Of a stretch of 33,527 nt of DNA, positions 22,044-31,316 are shown piece after piece. Source of the DNA: Jejuia rubra (GTDB lineage Bacteria; Bacteroidota; Bacteroidia; Flavobacteriales; Flavobacteriaceae); the NCBI RefSeq assembly GCF_042684665.1, contig NZ_JBHULY010000027.1, forward strand, positions 1-33,527. Reading direction: 5' to 3'. The stretch's first letter is position 1; the number at the start of each line of letters is the position of its first letter. The notes under the pieces were generated by a model, which saw nothing but the letters and a program-made list of their open reading frames with translations, made no database searches and was not told the origin of the DNA. The translations under genes and the position numbers were made by a program.

Positions 22044-22239
22044 GCTTAACTACTCAACAATACAAAGGTTTAGGCCGGTTCCGTAATACGCGGAACGTGG
22101 CCTAGACCATTTTGCGTCTATAAACATAGGCACAAAAAAATTGCTAAAACAGCCTTTTTAAGTAGGTGAAAAATTAGGCTGAATTACTAGTGTTTTTAAG
22201 CACTATCATCATATTTTTTAATCAAAATTCCGTCCATTG
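22044..22239 (+). other. rplL-rpoB spacer with a large hairpin
   Basis: The main element is a two-part hairpin at 22067-22108: GGTTTAGGCC pairs with GGCCTAGACC (one T-G pair), and GTTCCG with CGGAAC inside, around a TAATACG loop. No U tract follows directly. Smaller inverted repeats lie further on (CAGCCT/AGGCTG, TAGTG/CACTA). By position it could be an attenuator or an RNase processing site that sets the rpoBC level against L7/L12, as described for the analogous E. coli spacer. No clear TAnnTTTG promoter was seen. Confidence 0.6.
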
Positions 22240-25200
22240 ATGTTGTCAACACAAGCTGAAAGATTAAATTTCTCCTCTATTGTAAATAGAACGGAATATC
22301 CTGATTTTTTGGATATCCAGATTAAATCCTTCCAGGATTTTTTCCAACTTGAAACTAAATCTGAAGAGAGAGGTGATGAAGGGTTATACAATACCTTCAT
22401 GGAGAACTTCCCAATTACAGATTCTCGTAATCAATTCGTTTTAGAATTTTTAGATTACTTCATCGACCCACCACGTTATGCTATTGAAGAGTGTATAGAA
22501 AGAGGGTTAACTTATTCTGTGCCATTAAAAGCACGCTTAAAATTATATTGTACCGATCCTGAGCATGAAGATTTTGAAACTATCGTTCAAGATGTTTATT
22601 TAGGAACTATTCCTTACATGACACCAAGTGGCACCTTTGTTATCAATGGTGCAGAGCGTGTGGTTGTATCTCAGTTACACCGTTCTCCAGGGGTTTTCTT
22701 TGGTCAGTCGTTCCATGCCAATGGTACAAAATTGTATTCAGCAAGGGTAATTCCATTCAAAGGCTCTTGGATTGAATTTGCTACGGATATCAATCAGGTA
22801 ATGTATGCCTACATTGATAGAAAGAAAAAATTACCTGTAACTACCTTGTTCCGTGCGATTGGTTTCGAGCGTGATAAAGATATTTTAGAGATTTTCGATT
22901 TAGCCGAAGAGGTTAAGGTTTCTAAAACAGGTTTAAAGAAATATTTAGGGAGAAAGTTAGCGGCACGCGTATTGAACACATGGCACGAGGATTTTGTGGA
23001 TGAAGATACAGGTGAAGTAGTATCTATCGAGCGTAACGAAATTGTATTGGATCGCGATACTATTTTAGATAAAGAGAATATTGAAGAAATTCTTGAAGCC
23101 GGTGTAAAAACGATCTTGTTACACAAAGAAGATCAGGATAAAGGCGATTATGCCATTATTCATAATACACTTCAAAAAGACCCAACAAACTCTGAAAAAG
23201 AGGCTGTTGAACATATCTATAGACAATTGCGTAATGCAGAACCGCCAGACGAGGAAACGGCGCGTGGTATCATAGATAAGTTATTCTTCTCGGACCAACG
23301 TTACTCTTTGGGTGAAGTAGGTCGTTACAGAATGAATAAAAAATTAGGTTTGGATATCGGAATGGACAAACAAGTTTTGACCAAGGAAGATATCATTACC
23401 ATCATAAAATATTTAATTGAGTTGATTAACTCCAAAGCAGAGATTGATGATATCGATCACTTATCAAACCGTCGTGTACGTACAGTAGGTGAGCAGTTGT
23501 CGTCTCAGTTTGGTGTTGGTTTAGCGCGTATGGCACGTACCATTCGTGAGCGTATGAACGTTCGTGATAACGAGGTATTTACCCCGATCGATTTGATTAA
23601 TGCGAAGACATTATCTTCCGTTATCAACTCATTCTTCGGAACAAACCAGTTATCTCAGTTTATGGATCAAACCAATCCGTTAGCGGAGATCACGCATAAA
23701 CGTCGTTTATCCGCTTTAGGACCTGGAGGTTTATCACGTGAAAGAGCAGGTTTTGAGGTTCGTGACGTTCACTATACGCATTACGGTCGTTTATGTCCGA
23801 TTGAAACACCTGAAGGACCAAACATTGGTTTGATTTCTTCACTGTCTGTTTTTGCTAAAGTGAATTCAATGGGATTCATTGAAACACCTTACCGAAAAGT
23901 TGAAAACGGTGTGGTTGACATCAAAAACGCACCAACTTATTTAAGTGCGGAGGAAGAGGAAGAAAAACTGATTGCTCAAGCTACTGTTGAAGTAGACGGT
24001 GATGGAAAAATTCAGCACGATAAGGTAATTGCGCGTATGGAAGGTGACTTCCCAGTGATTGATCCGAATGAGTTACATTACACTGACGTGGCACCTAACC
24101 AGATTTCATCAATTTCGGCTTCCTTGATTCCATTCTTGGAGCATGATGATGCAAACCGAGCATTGATGGGATCTAACATGATGCGTCAAGCGGTACCGTT
24201 ATTAAGAGTGGATTCTCCAATAGTTGGGACAGGTTTAGAGCGTCAAGTAGCATCAGATTCCAGAGTATTGATTAATGCTGAAGGATCAGGTGAAGTACTT
24301 TATGTTGATGCTAATGAAATTAAAATTAGATACGATCGTACTGAAGACGAAGCTAAAGTAAGTTTTGATTCTGATATCAAATCGTATCCGTTAGTAAAAT
24401 TCAGAAAAACTAACCAAGGTACTTCTATCAACTTAAAACCTATTGTTACAAAAGGTGATAAAGTATCTAAGGGTCAAGTATTGTGTGAAGGTTATGCTAC
24501 TCAAAAAGGAGAATTGGCACTTGGTAGAAATATGAAAGTGGCCTTCATGCCTTGGAAAGGATATAACTTTGAGGATGCGATTGTAATTTCTGAAAAAGTG
24601 GTTCGTGAGGATATTTTCACGTCTATCCATATTGATGAATATTCTCTTGAAGTAAGAGATACAAAACTGGGTAACGAGGAGTTAACGAATGATATACCAA
24701 ACGTTTCCGAAGAGGCTACTAAAGACTTGGACGAGCATGGTATGATTCGCGTTGGTGCCGAAGTGAAGCCTGGTGATATCTTAATCGGTAAGATTACGCC
24801 AAAAGGTGAATCTGACCCAACGCCGGAAGAGAAATTATTACGTGCCATTTTCGGTGATAAAGCTGGTGATGTAAAAGATGCATCATTAAAAGCGTCGCCT
24901 TCGTTGAATGGTGTTGTAATTGATAAGAAATTATTCGCCAGAGCGGTAAAAGATAAGCGTAAAAGAGCTCAGGATAAAGACGATATTTTAGCTCTTGAAG
25001 CACAATACGACAGAAAGTTTGATGAACTTAAAGATGTTTTAGTTGAAAAACTGTTTGCTATAGTAAACGGAAAAACAGCTCAGGGAATCTTTAATGATTT
25101 AGGTGAAGAAGTATTGCCAAAAGGTAAGAAGTTCACGCTTAAAATGTTAAACGCTGTTGATGATTATGCACACTTAGTGTCTGGTAAATGGACGACTGAT

Positions 25201-26052
25201 GACCATACGAATCAATTAGTTTCTGAGTTAATTCACAACTATAAGATTAAGGAAAATGATTTGCAAGGAAACTTGCGTCGCGAGAAGTTTACCATTTCAG
25301 TTGGTGACGAATTACCAGCAGGTATCATCAAACTGGCTAAAGTTTACATCGCTAAGAAACGTAAACTTAAGGTTGGTGATAAAATGGCGGGACGTCACGG
25401 TAACAAAGGTATCGTGGCACGTATCGTTCGTCAGGAAGATATGCCATTCCTAGAAGATGGGACACCTGTAGATATCGTATTGAACCCACTTGGTGTACCT
25501 TCTCGTATGAACATCGGACAGATTTATGAAACTGTTTTGGGATGGGCCGGACAAAAATTGGGTCAAAAATATGCGACTCCAATTTTTGATGGTGCGAACA
25601 TTGATCAAATCAATGCTTTAACTGATGAAGCTGGAATTCCAAGATACGGTCATACATATTTATATGATGGTGGAACTGGAGACCGTTTTGATCAGCCAGC
25701 GACTGTAGGTGTAATTTACATGTTGAAATTAGGTCACATGGTTGATGATAAAATGCACGCACGTTCTATTGGACCTTACTCATTAATTACGCAACAACCG
25801 CTTGGTGGTAAAGCACAATTTGGTGGTCAGCGTTTTGGTGAGATGGAAGTTTGGGCACTTGAGGCTTACGGCGCATCAAGTACTCTGCGTGAGATCTTAA
25901 CTGTAAAATCTGATGACGTAATTGGTAGAGCCAAAACATACGAAAGTATCGTAAAAGGCGAACCAATGCCTGATCCTGGTTTACCAGAATCTTTCAACGT
26001 ATTAATGCACGAATTGAAAGGTTTAGGATTAGACATCAGACTAGAGGAGTAA
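22240..26052 (+). CDS. rpoB: DNA-directed RNA polymerase subunit beta
   Basis: A 1270-residue beta subunit, a standard Bacteroidota length. The rifampicin region (near residues 460-515) reads FFGTNQLSQFMDQTNPLAEITHKRRLSALGPGGL, with the residues usually changed in resistance (D, H and S) intact, so no target-based rifampicin resistance is predicted. Other landmarks are YGRLCPIETPEGPNIGLI, KVGDKMAGRHGNKG and the C-terminal GGKAQFGGQRFGEMEVWALEAYGA. The start ATG 22240 (MLSTQAERLNF) is chosen; a TTG directly before it would add one residue. rpoC follows after 75 bp. Confidence 0.98.
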   Translation: MLSTQAERLNFSSIVNRTEYPDFLDIQIKSFQDFFQLETKSEERGDEGLYNTFMENFPITDSRNQFVLEFLDYFIDPPRYAIEECIERGLTYSVPLKARLKLYCTDPEHEDFETIVQDVYLGTIPYMTPSGTFVINGAERVVVSQLHRSPGVFFGQSFHANGTKLYSARVIPFKGSWIEFATDINQVMYAYIDRKKKLPVTTLFRAIGFERDKDILEIFDLAEEVKVSKTGLKKYLGRKLAARVLNTWHEDFVDEDTGEVVSIERNEIVLDRDTILDKENIEEILEAGVKTILLHKEDQDKGDYAIIHNTLQKDPTNSEKEAVEHIYRQLRNAEPPDEETARGIIDKLFFSDQRYSLGEVGRYRMNKKLGLDIGMDKQVLTKEDIITIIKYLIELINSKAEIDDIDHLSNRRVRTVGEQLSSQFGVGLARMARTIRERMNVRDNEVFTPIDLINAKTLSSVINSFFGTNQLSQFMDQTNPLAEITHKRRLSALGPGGLSRERAGFEVRDVHYTHYGRLCPIETPEGPNIGLISSLSVFAKVNSMGFIETPYRKVENGVVDIKNAPTYLSAEEEEEKLIAQATVEVDGDGKIQHDKVIARMEGDFPVIDPNELHYTDVAPNQISSISASLIPFLEHDDANRALMGSNMMRQAVPLLRVDSPIVGTGLERQVASDSRVLINAEGSGEVLYVDANEIKIRYDRTEDEAKVSFDSDIKSYPLVKFRKTNQGTSINLKPIVTKGDKVSKGQVLCEGYATQKGELALGRNMKVAFMPWKGYNFEDAIVISEKVVREDIFTSIHIDEYSLEVRDTKLGNEELTNDIPNVSEEATKDLDEHGMIRVGAEVKPGDILIGKITPKGESDPTPEEKLLRAIFGDKAGDVKDASLKASPSLNGVVIDKKLFARAVKDKRKRAQDKDDILALEAQYDRKFDELKDVLVEKLFAIVNGKTAQGIFNDLGEEVLPKGKKFTLKMLNAVDDYAHLVSGKWTTDDHTNQLVSELIHNYKIKENDLQGNLRREKFTISVGDELPAGIIKLAKVYIAKKRKLKVGDKMAGRHGNKGIVARIVRQEDMPFLEDGTPVDIVLNPLGVPSRMNIGQIYETVLGWAGQKLGQKYATPIFDGANIDQINALTDEAGIPRYGHTYLYDGGTGDRFDQPATVGVIYMLKLGHMVDDKMHARSIGPYSLITQQPLGGKAQFGGQRFGEMEVWALEAYGASSTLREILTVKSDDVIGRAKTYESIVKGEPMPDPGLPESFNVLMHELKGLGLDIRLEE

Positions 26053-26127
26053 AACTTAAAGTTGGCAGTCGAAGTATGCAGTTTATAGCAACTGAATACT
26101 GAGACTGAGACTGAAAACTAAAAAAAC
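26053..26127 (+). repeat. rpoB-rpoC spacer with reverse-strand CAGTCT hexamers
   Basis: The 75-bp gap contains about two and a half AGACTG units (around 26099-26114), the reverse complement of the CAGTCT unit found eight times at 1705-1752. GCAGTCGAAGTATGCAGT-type sequence precedes it. No hairpin or promoter is apparent. Confidence 0.6.
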
Positions 26128-29100
26128 ATGGCAAGAAAACAAGATAAACATACAGTTAAGAGGTTTAACAAAATCTCAATTGGTTTAGCATCACCAGAGT
26201 CTATTTTAGCAGAATCTAGAGGTGAAGTCTTAAAACCAGAAACTATCAATTATCGAACTCACAAACCAGAACGTGATGGTTTGTTCTGTGAGCGTATTTT
26301 TGGTCCTGTAAAGGATTACGAATGTGCATGTGGAAAATATAAAAGAATTCGCTACAAAGGTATTGTTTGTGACCGTTGTGGTGTCGAAGTAACTGAAAAG
26401 AAAGTACGTCGTGATCGTGTAGGGCACATCAATTTAGTAGTACCTGTGGCGCATATATGGTACTTCCGTTCGTTGCCAAATAAAATAGGATATTTATTAG
26501 GTTTACCTTCCAAGAAATTGGATATGATTATTTACTACGAACGTTACGTGGTGATTCAACCTGGTGAGGCTAAAAATGAGGAAGGTGAGCCATTGCAAAA
26601 AATGGATTTCCTTACTGAAGAAGAGTACTTAAATATCCTTGAGGAACTTCCTCAAGAAAATCAATATTTAGAAGATTCAGACCCAAATAAGTTCATCGCT
26701 AAAATGGGTGCTGAGTGTTTAATCGATTTATTGGCGCGTATTGATTTAGAAGGATTGTCTTATGAATTACGTCACAAGGCGAATACTGAAACGTCTAAGC
26801 AACGTAAAACGGAGGCGTTAAAACGTTTGCAAGTTGTTGAGGCTTTAAGAGAGTCTAATAACAATCGTGAAAACAGACCGGAGTGGATGATTATGAAGGT
26901 AATTCCAATCATTCCGCCAGAATTACGTCCGTTAGTTCCGTTAGATGGTGGTCGTTTTGCAACGTCTGATTTGAATGATTTATACCGTCGTGTGATTATC
27001 CGTAACAACCGTTTGAAGCGTTTGGTTGAAATCAAAGCGCCTGAAGTAATTTTACGTAATGAAAAACGTATGTTACAGGAATCGGTGGATTCATTATTTG
27101 ATAACACACGTAAGTCTTCAGCAGTAAAAACAGATTCTAACAGACCATTAAAATCCTTATCGGATTCTTTAAAAGGTAAGCAAGGACGTTTCCGTCAAAA
27201 CCTTTTAGGTAAGCGTGTTGATTATTCTGCGCGTTCTGTAATTGTTGTTGGTCCGGAATTAAAATTATTCGAATGTGGATTGCCAAAGAACATGGCGGCT
27301 GAATTATACAAGCCTTTCGTGATTAGAAAATTAATCGAAAGAGGTATTGTAAAAACAGTAAAATCTGCAAAGAAAATTATAGATAAAAGAGAGCCAGTGG
27401 TTTGGGATATCTTGGAAAACGTCCTTAAAGGGCATCCGGTATTACTAAACCGTGCGCCTACATTACACCGTTTAGGTATTCAAGCCTTCCAGCCTAAGTT
27501 GATTGAAGGTAAAGCGATCCAGTTGCACCCGTTAGTTTGTACCGCATTTAACGCGGATTTCGACGGTGACCAAATGGCGGTACATTTACCATTAGGGCCA
27601 GAGGCGATTTTGGAATGTCAATTATTAATGTTGGCATCACATAATATCTTAAACCCTGCAAATGGTTCACCTGTTACCGTACCTTCACAGGATATGGTAC
27701 TTGGTTTGTATTATATGACCAAAGAGCGGAAGTCTACGCCGGAATTACCGATTAAAGGTGAAGGGTTGACTTTCTATTCTCCAGAAGAAGTAGAAATTGC
27801 ATTCAATGAAAAGAAAGTGGGTTTGAATGCAGGAATCAAGGTAAGAACCATCGACATTAATAAAGATGGTAAATTAGATAGAATGATTGTCGAGACTACT
27901 GTAGGTCGTGTTCTTTTTAACCAACATGTACCTCAAGCTGCTGGATATATCAATCAGGTATTGACGAAAAAATCCTTAAGGGATATTATTGGTCAAATCC
28001 TTAAAGTAACATCCGTTCCAGAAACAGCAGAATTCTTGGATGCCATTAGAACTTTAGGATTTAATTTTGCATTCCAAGGTGGTCTGTCGTTCAGCTTGGG
28101 AGATATTATTATCCCACCAGAAAAGCAAGGTATGATTGATGCTGCCAATAAGCAGGTGGACGGTATTATGGGCAACTATAATATGGGATTGATTACCAAC
28201 AACGAACGTTATAATCAGGTAATTGATATTTGGACATCGACAAATGCGGAATTAACTGAGTTATCCATGAAGCGTATCCGTGAGGATCAACAAGGATTCA
28301 ACTCTGTGTATATGATGTTGGATTCCGGGGCTCGTGGTTCTAAGGAGCAAATTCGTCAGTTGACCGGTATGCGTGGTTTGATGGCCAAGCCTAAAAAATC
28401 TAATGCAGGTGGAGGTGAGATTATTGAAAACCCAATTCTTTCTAACTTTAAGGAAGGGCTTTCAATTTTGGAATACTTTATTTCTACTCACGGTGCACGT
28501 AAAGGTCTGGCAGATACGGCACTTAAAACTGCTGATGCGGGTTACTTAACACGTCGTTTGGTGGATGTATCTCAGGATGTTATTATTAATATAGAAGATT
28601 GTGGTACGTTAAGAGGGGTTGAAGTAGCGCCCTTGAAGAAAAATGATGAGGTTGTTGAAACTTTGGAAGAACGTATCGTTGGCCGTGTGGCATTAAACGA
28701 TACATACGATCCTCAAACCGATGAATTATTAGTTGCTGCAGGGCAGTTAATTGATGACGATATCGCTAAGGCTATCGAAGATTCTCCAATCGAGACCTTG
28801 GAAGTACGTTCTCCATTAAGTTGTGAGGCTACTAAAGGTATCTGTGCGAAGTGTTACGGACGTAACCTTGCGACTGGTAAGATGGTACAAAGAGGTGAAG
28901 CTGTTGGTGTTGTCGCTGCGCAATCTATTGGTGAGCCAGGTACTCAGTTGACATTACGTACTTTCCACGTGGGCGGTATTGCAGGTAACATTTCTGAGGA
29001 TAACAAATTGGCAGTGAAGTTCGACGGAATTGCTGAGATCGAAGATTTGAAAACTGTAAAAGGTGAAGATAGCGAAGGTAATATAGCGGATATCGTAATT

Positions 29101-30429
29101 TCCAGAACGTCTGAAATCAAACTTGTAGATAAGAAAACAGGAATCACTTTAAGTACAAACAACATTCCTTACGGTTCCATCATTTTTGTTAAAAATGGTC
29201 AGGAATTGAAGAAAGGTGATGTGGTATGTCAGTGGGACCCATATAATGGTGTGATTATTTCAGAATTTGCCGGTAAGGTTAAATATGAAAACATCGAGCA
29301 AGGTGTGACATACCAAGTTGAAATTGATGAACAGACAGGATTCCAAGAAAAAGTAATTTCTGAATCTAGAAATAAAAAGTTGATACCAACACTTCATATT
29401 GAAGATGGAAAAGGTGAAACTATACGTTCATACAACTTACCAGTTGGTGCTCACTTGATGATTGATGATGGCGAGAAAATTAAAGTGGGTAAAATCTTGG
29501 TAAAAATACCACGTAAATCTGCCAAAGCTGGCGATATTACGGGTGGTTTGCCACGTGTAACTGAGCTATTCGAAGCACGTAACCCTTCAAACCCTGCTGT
29601 AGTTAGTGAAATTGATGGTGTTGTGTCTTTCGGAAAAATCAAACGTGGAAACCGCGAAATTATCGTAGAATCTAAGTTAGGTGAGATTAAGAAATACTTA
29701 GTTAAACTCTCTAATCAAATCCTTGTTCAGGAGAATGATTATGTAAAAGCAGGTATGCCTTTATCAGATGGTTCTATCACCCCAAACGATATCTTGAATA
29801 TCAAAGGGCCTTCTGCGGTACAGCAATATTTAGTGAACGAAGTACAAGAGGTTTACCGTTTACAAGGGGTGAAAATTAACGATAAGCACTTCGAAGTTGT
29901 TGTAAGACAGATGATGCGTAAAGTAAGAATCATTGATTCTGGTGATACCATCTTCCTAGAAGATCAATTGGCGCATAAAGATGATTTCATTAAAGAAAAT
30001 GATGAAATTTTCGGAATGAAGGTAGTAGAAGATGCTGGAGAGTCCACCAACTTAAAAGCGGGTCAAATTGTTTCGCCTCGTGATTTAAGGGATGAGAATT
30101 CTATCTTAAGAAGGGAGGACAAAAAACTTGTGGAAGCAAGGGATGCCAAGCCTGCAACGGCGGCACCTATTCTACAAGGTATTACAAGAGCCTCGCTTCA
30201 AACCAAATCATTTATTTCTGCGGCCTCCTTCCAGGAAACCACAAAAGTATTGAATGAAGCTGCGGTTGCCGGTAAAGTGGATTCTTTAGAAGGATTGAAG
30301 GAAAACGTTATTGTTGGACATAGAATTCCAGCAGGTACGGGTATGAGAAATTATACGGACATCATCGTTGGTTCTAAAGAAGAATTTGACGAAATGATGC
30401 AGGTGAAGCAGGAAATGAACTTTAATTAA
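26128..30429 (+). CDS. rpoC: DNA-directed RNA polymerase subunit beta'
   Basis: A 1433-residue beta' subunit. Near the N-terminus the first zinc site reads CACGKYKR...VCDRCGVEV (about 70-90). The catalytic Mg-binding loop NADFDGDQMAVH lies near residue 475, with the preceding LLNRAPTLHRLGIQAFQP. The second zinc site is near residue 900 (CEATKGICAKCYGRNLATG), followed by GEAVGVVAAQSIGEPGTQLTLRTFH in the trigger-loop region. The C-terminus is EEFDEMMQVKQEMNFN. All catalytic elements are present in one frame. It closes the operon and is followed by a REP-like repeat and a terminator. Confidence 0.98.
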   Translation: MARKQDKHTVKRFNKISIGLASPESILAESRGEVLKPETINYRTHKPERDGLFCERIFGPVKDYECACGKYKRIRYKGIVCDRCGVEVTEKKVRRDRVGHINLVVPVAHIWYFRSLPNKIGYLLGLPSKKLDMIIYYERYVVIQPGEAKNEEGEPLQKMDFLTEEEYLNILEELPQENQYLEDSDPNKFIAKMGAECLIDLLARIDLEGLSYELRHKANTETSKQRKTEALKRLQVVEALRESNNNRENRPEWMIMKVIPIIPPELRPLVPLDGGRFATSDLNDLYRRVIIRNNRLKRLVEIKAPEVILRNEKRMLQESVDSLFDNTRKSSAVKTDSNRPLKSLSDSLKGKQGRFRQNLLGKRVDYSARSVIVVGPELKLFECGLPKNMAAELYKPFVIRKLIERGIVKTVKSAKKIIDKREPVVWDILENVLKGHPVLLNRAPTLHRLGIQAFQPKLIEGKAIQLHPLVCTAFNADFDGDQMAVHLPLGPEAILECQLLMLASHNILNPANGSPVTVPSQDMVLGLYYMTKERKSTPELPIKGEGLTFYSPEEVEIAFNEKKVGLNAGIKVRTIDINKDGKLDRMIVETTVGRVLFNQHVPQAAGYINQVLTKKSLRDIIGQILKVTSVPETAEFLDAIRTLGFNFAFQGGLSFSLGDIIIPPEKQGMIDAANKQVDGIMGNYNMGLITNNERYNQVIDIWTSTNAELTELSMKRIREDQQGFNSVYMMLDSGARGSKEQIRQLTGMRGLMAKPKKSNAGGGEIIENPILSNFKEGLSILEYFISTHGARKGLADTALKTADAGYLTRRLVDVSQDVIINIEDCGTLRGVEVAPLKKNDEVVETLEERIVGRVALNDTYDPQTDELLVAAGQLIDDDIAKAIEDSPIETLEVRSPLSCEATKGICAKCYGRNLATGKMVQRGEAVGVVAAQSIGEPGTQLTLRTFHVGGIAGNISEDNKLAVKFDGIAEIEDLKTVKGEDSEGNIADIVISRTSEIKLVDKKTGITLSTNNIPYGSIIFVKNGQELKKGDVVCQWDPYNGVIISEFAGKVKYENIEQGVTYQVEIDEQTGFQEKVISESRNKKLIPTLHIEDGKGETIRSYNLPVGAHLMIDDGEKIKVGKILVKIPRKSAKAGDITGGLPRVTELFEARNPSNPAVVSEIDGVVSFGKIKRGNREIIVESKLGEIKKYLVKLSNQILVQENDYVKAGMPLSDGSITPNDILNIKGPSAVQQYLVNEVQEVYRLQGVKINDKHFEVVVRQMMRKVRIIDSGDTIFLEDQLAHKDDFIKENDEIFGMKVVEDAGESTNLKAGQIVSPRDLRDENSILRREDKKLVEARDAKPATAAPILQGITRASLQTKSFISAASFQETTKVLNEAAVAGKVDSLEGLKENVIVGHRIPAGTGMRNYTDIIVGSKEEFDEMMQVKQEMNFN

Positions 30430-30510
30430 ATGAGACTCTGGCTTCACAAATCTTAGACGCAGTGAAATCTGTAAGTCGAATTTACACTGAGCGTAGTCGA
30501 AGTGTCTCAT
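30429..30510. repeat. REP-like repeat after rpoC
   Basis: ATGAGAC (30429-30435) and GTCTCAT (30504-30510) are perfect inverted ends; the left end overlaps the rpoC stop. The 16-bp core CTGAGCGTAGTCGAAG (30487-30502) is shared with the elements at 16887 and 18962. Here no tRNA sequence adjoins it. Confidence 0.75.
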
Positions 30511-30516
30511 AAAAAC

Positions 30517-30554
30517 AAAGGCCTTCAATCTAGATAGTATTGAAGGCTTTTTTT
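30517..30554 (+). terminator. Terminator of the rpoBC operon
   Basis: GCCTTCAAT (30521-30529) pairs perfectly with ATTGAAGGC (30539-30547), followed by seven T residues. Confidence 0.9.
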
Positions 30555-30573
30555 ATTAAAACAATATATTATT

Positions 30574-30891
30574 ATGGCAGACGAAAAAGACAATCAAAAA
30601 CAAGGTCAAATCAATATTGAACTGGATGAAAAAGTTGCTGAAGGCACGTATTCCAACTTAGCCATCATCAATCATTCGGTCTCAGAATTTGTAGTGGATT
30701 TTGTTAATATTATGCCCGGAGTACCAAAAAATAAGGTAAAATCCAGAATTATATTAACACCCCAGCATGCAAAGCGTCTATTGAAAGCGCTAGGAGATAA
30801 CGTGGCAAGGTTTGAAAATGCCCACGGGGAGATAAAAGACTATGAACAACCTCCAATTCCGTTAAATTTCGGCCCAACTGGTCAAGCTTAA
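30574..30891 (+). CDS. DUF3467 domain protein
   Basis: A 105-residue soluble protein matching DUF3467 along its length: QINIELDEKVAEGTYSNLAIINHSVSEFVVDFVNIMPG, then KVKSRIILTPQHAKRLLKALGDNVARFE and a Pro-rich tail. The fold is probably a small beta-rich domain; no activity is known. It follows rpoC in Bacteroidota so regularly that a link to transcription is often suspected, but the rpoBC terminator lies between them here, 20 bp before its ATG, so it depends on read-through or an unseen promoter. A strong terminator closes it. Confidence 0.85.
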   Translation: MADEKDNQKQGQINIELDEKVAEGTYSNLAIINHSVSEFVVDFVNIMPGVPKNKVKSRIILTPQHAKRLLKALGDNVARFENAHGEIKDYEQPPIPLNFGPTGQA

Positions 30892-30896
30892 AAACA

Positions 30897-30934
30897 TAAA
30901 AAAATCCTTTGAACCATGTTCAAAGGATTTTTTG
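30897..30934. terminator. Bidirectional terminator between convergent genes
   Basis: A 14-bp perfect stem, AAAATCCTTTGAAC with GTTCAAAGGATTTT, around a CAT loop, has an A tract on the left and a T tract on the right. It can stop transcripts from both the DUF3467 gene and the 4Fe-4S gene. Confidence 0.92.
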
Positions 30935-30952
30935 TTTCAATTCGGAATTTAA

Positions 30953-31186
30953 TTATATAGCTTGTTTGTGGTTCTTTTTATAATACTGCAAGGCTCCAGA
31001 TGGGCATTGTTTGATTTGTTTGATAATTTCGTCGGTTTTGCCCTCGTCTAAATTTACCCAAGGGATGATTGTATCACTAAATACATGAGACAATCCTCGG
31101 GCACAAGTTTTTGAAAGTGTACATAGACAAGGGTCATAGGTTACCGTAATATCCTTGTTGCTAAATTCTTTAGATTCTATTTCCAT
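30953..31186 (-). CDS. Small (4Fe-4S)-binding protein, Fer4_19 family
   Basis: A 77-residue protein of the divergent mono-cluster 4Fe-4S family: ITVTYDPCLCTLSKTCARGLSHVF, then PWVNLDEG and the C-terminal KQCPSGALQYY. The family normally shows C-x5-C and CPSGAL; both are here, plus an extra Cys two residues before the first, so four Cys are available. Its redox partner is unknown. The start is placed at the ATG whose complement ends at 31186 (MEIESKEFSNKDI); a start at 31222 would add 12 residues not typical of the family. It is downstream of prfC on the same strand, 130 bp away. Confidence 0.8.
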   Translation of the reverse strand: MEIESKEFSNKDITVTYDPCLCTLSKTCARGLSHVFSDTIIPWVNLDEGKTDEIIKQIKQCPSGALQYYKKNHKQAI

Positions 31187-31316
31187 GGTGTCATCAATTT
31201 GGGGTTGATTTCTAAGATACAATTTATAAAGAGTTGATTTTTAAGTCCTAAAAATTCGTTCAATCGCGCAAAAAAATATGTCAAATACGCTTTTTCCGAT
31301 GAAATACATACGGATT

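Noticed and set aside
22237..22239. TTG as the rpoB start
   Set aside because: The ATG directly after it gives the expected MLSTQAERLNF start.
23600..23760. Rifampicin-resistance change in RpoB
   Set aside because: The resistance-determining region is wild-type at the usual sites.
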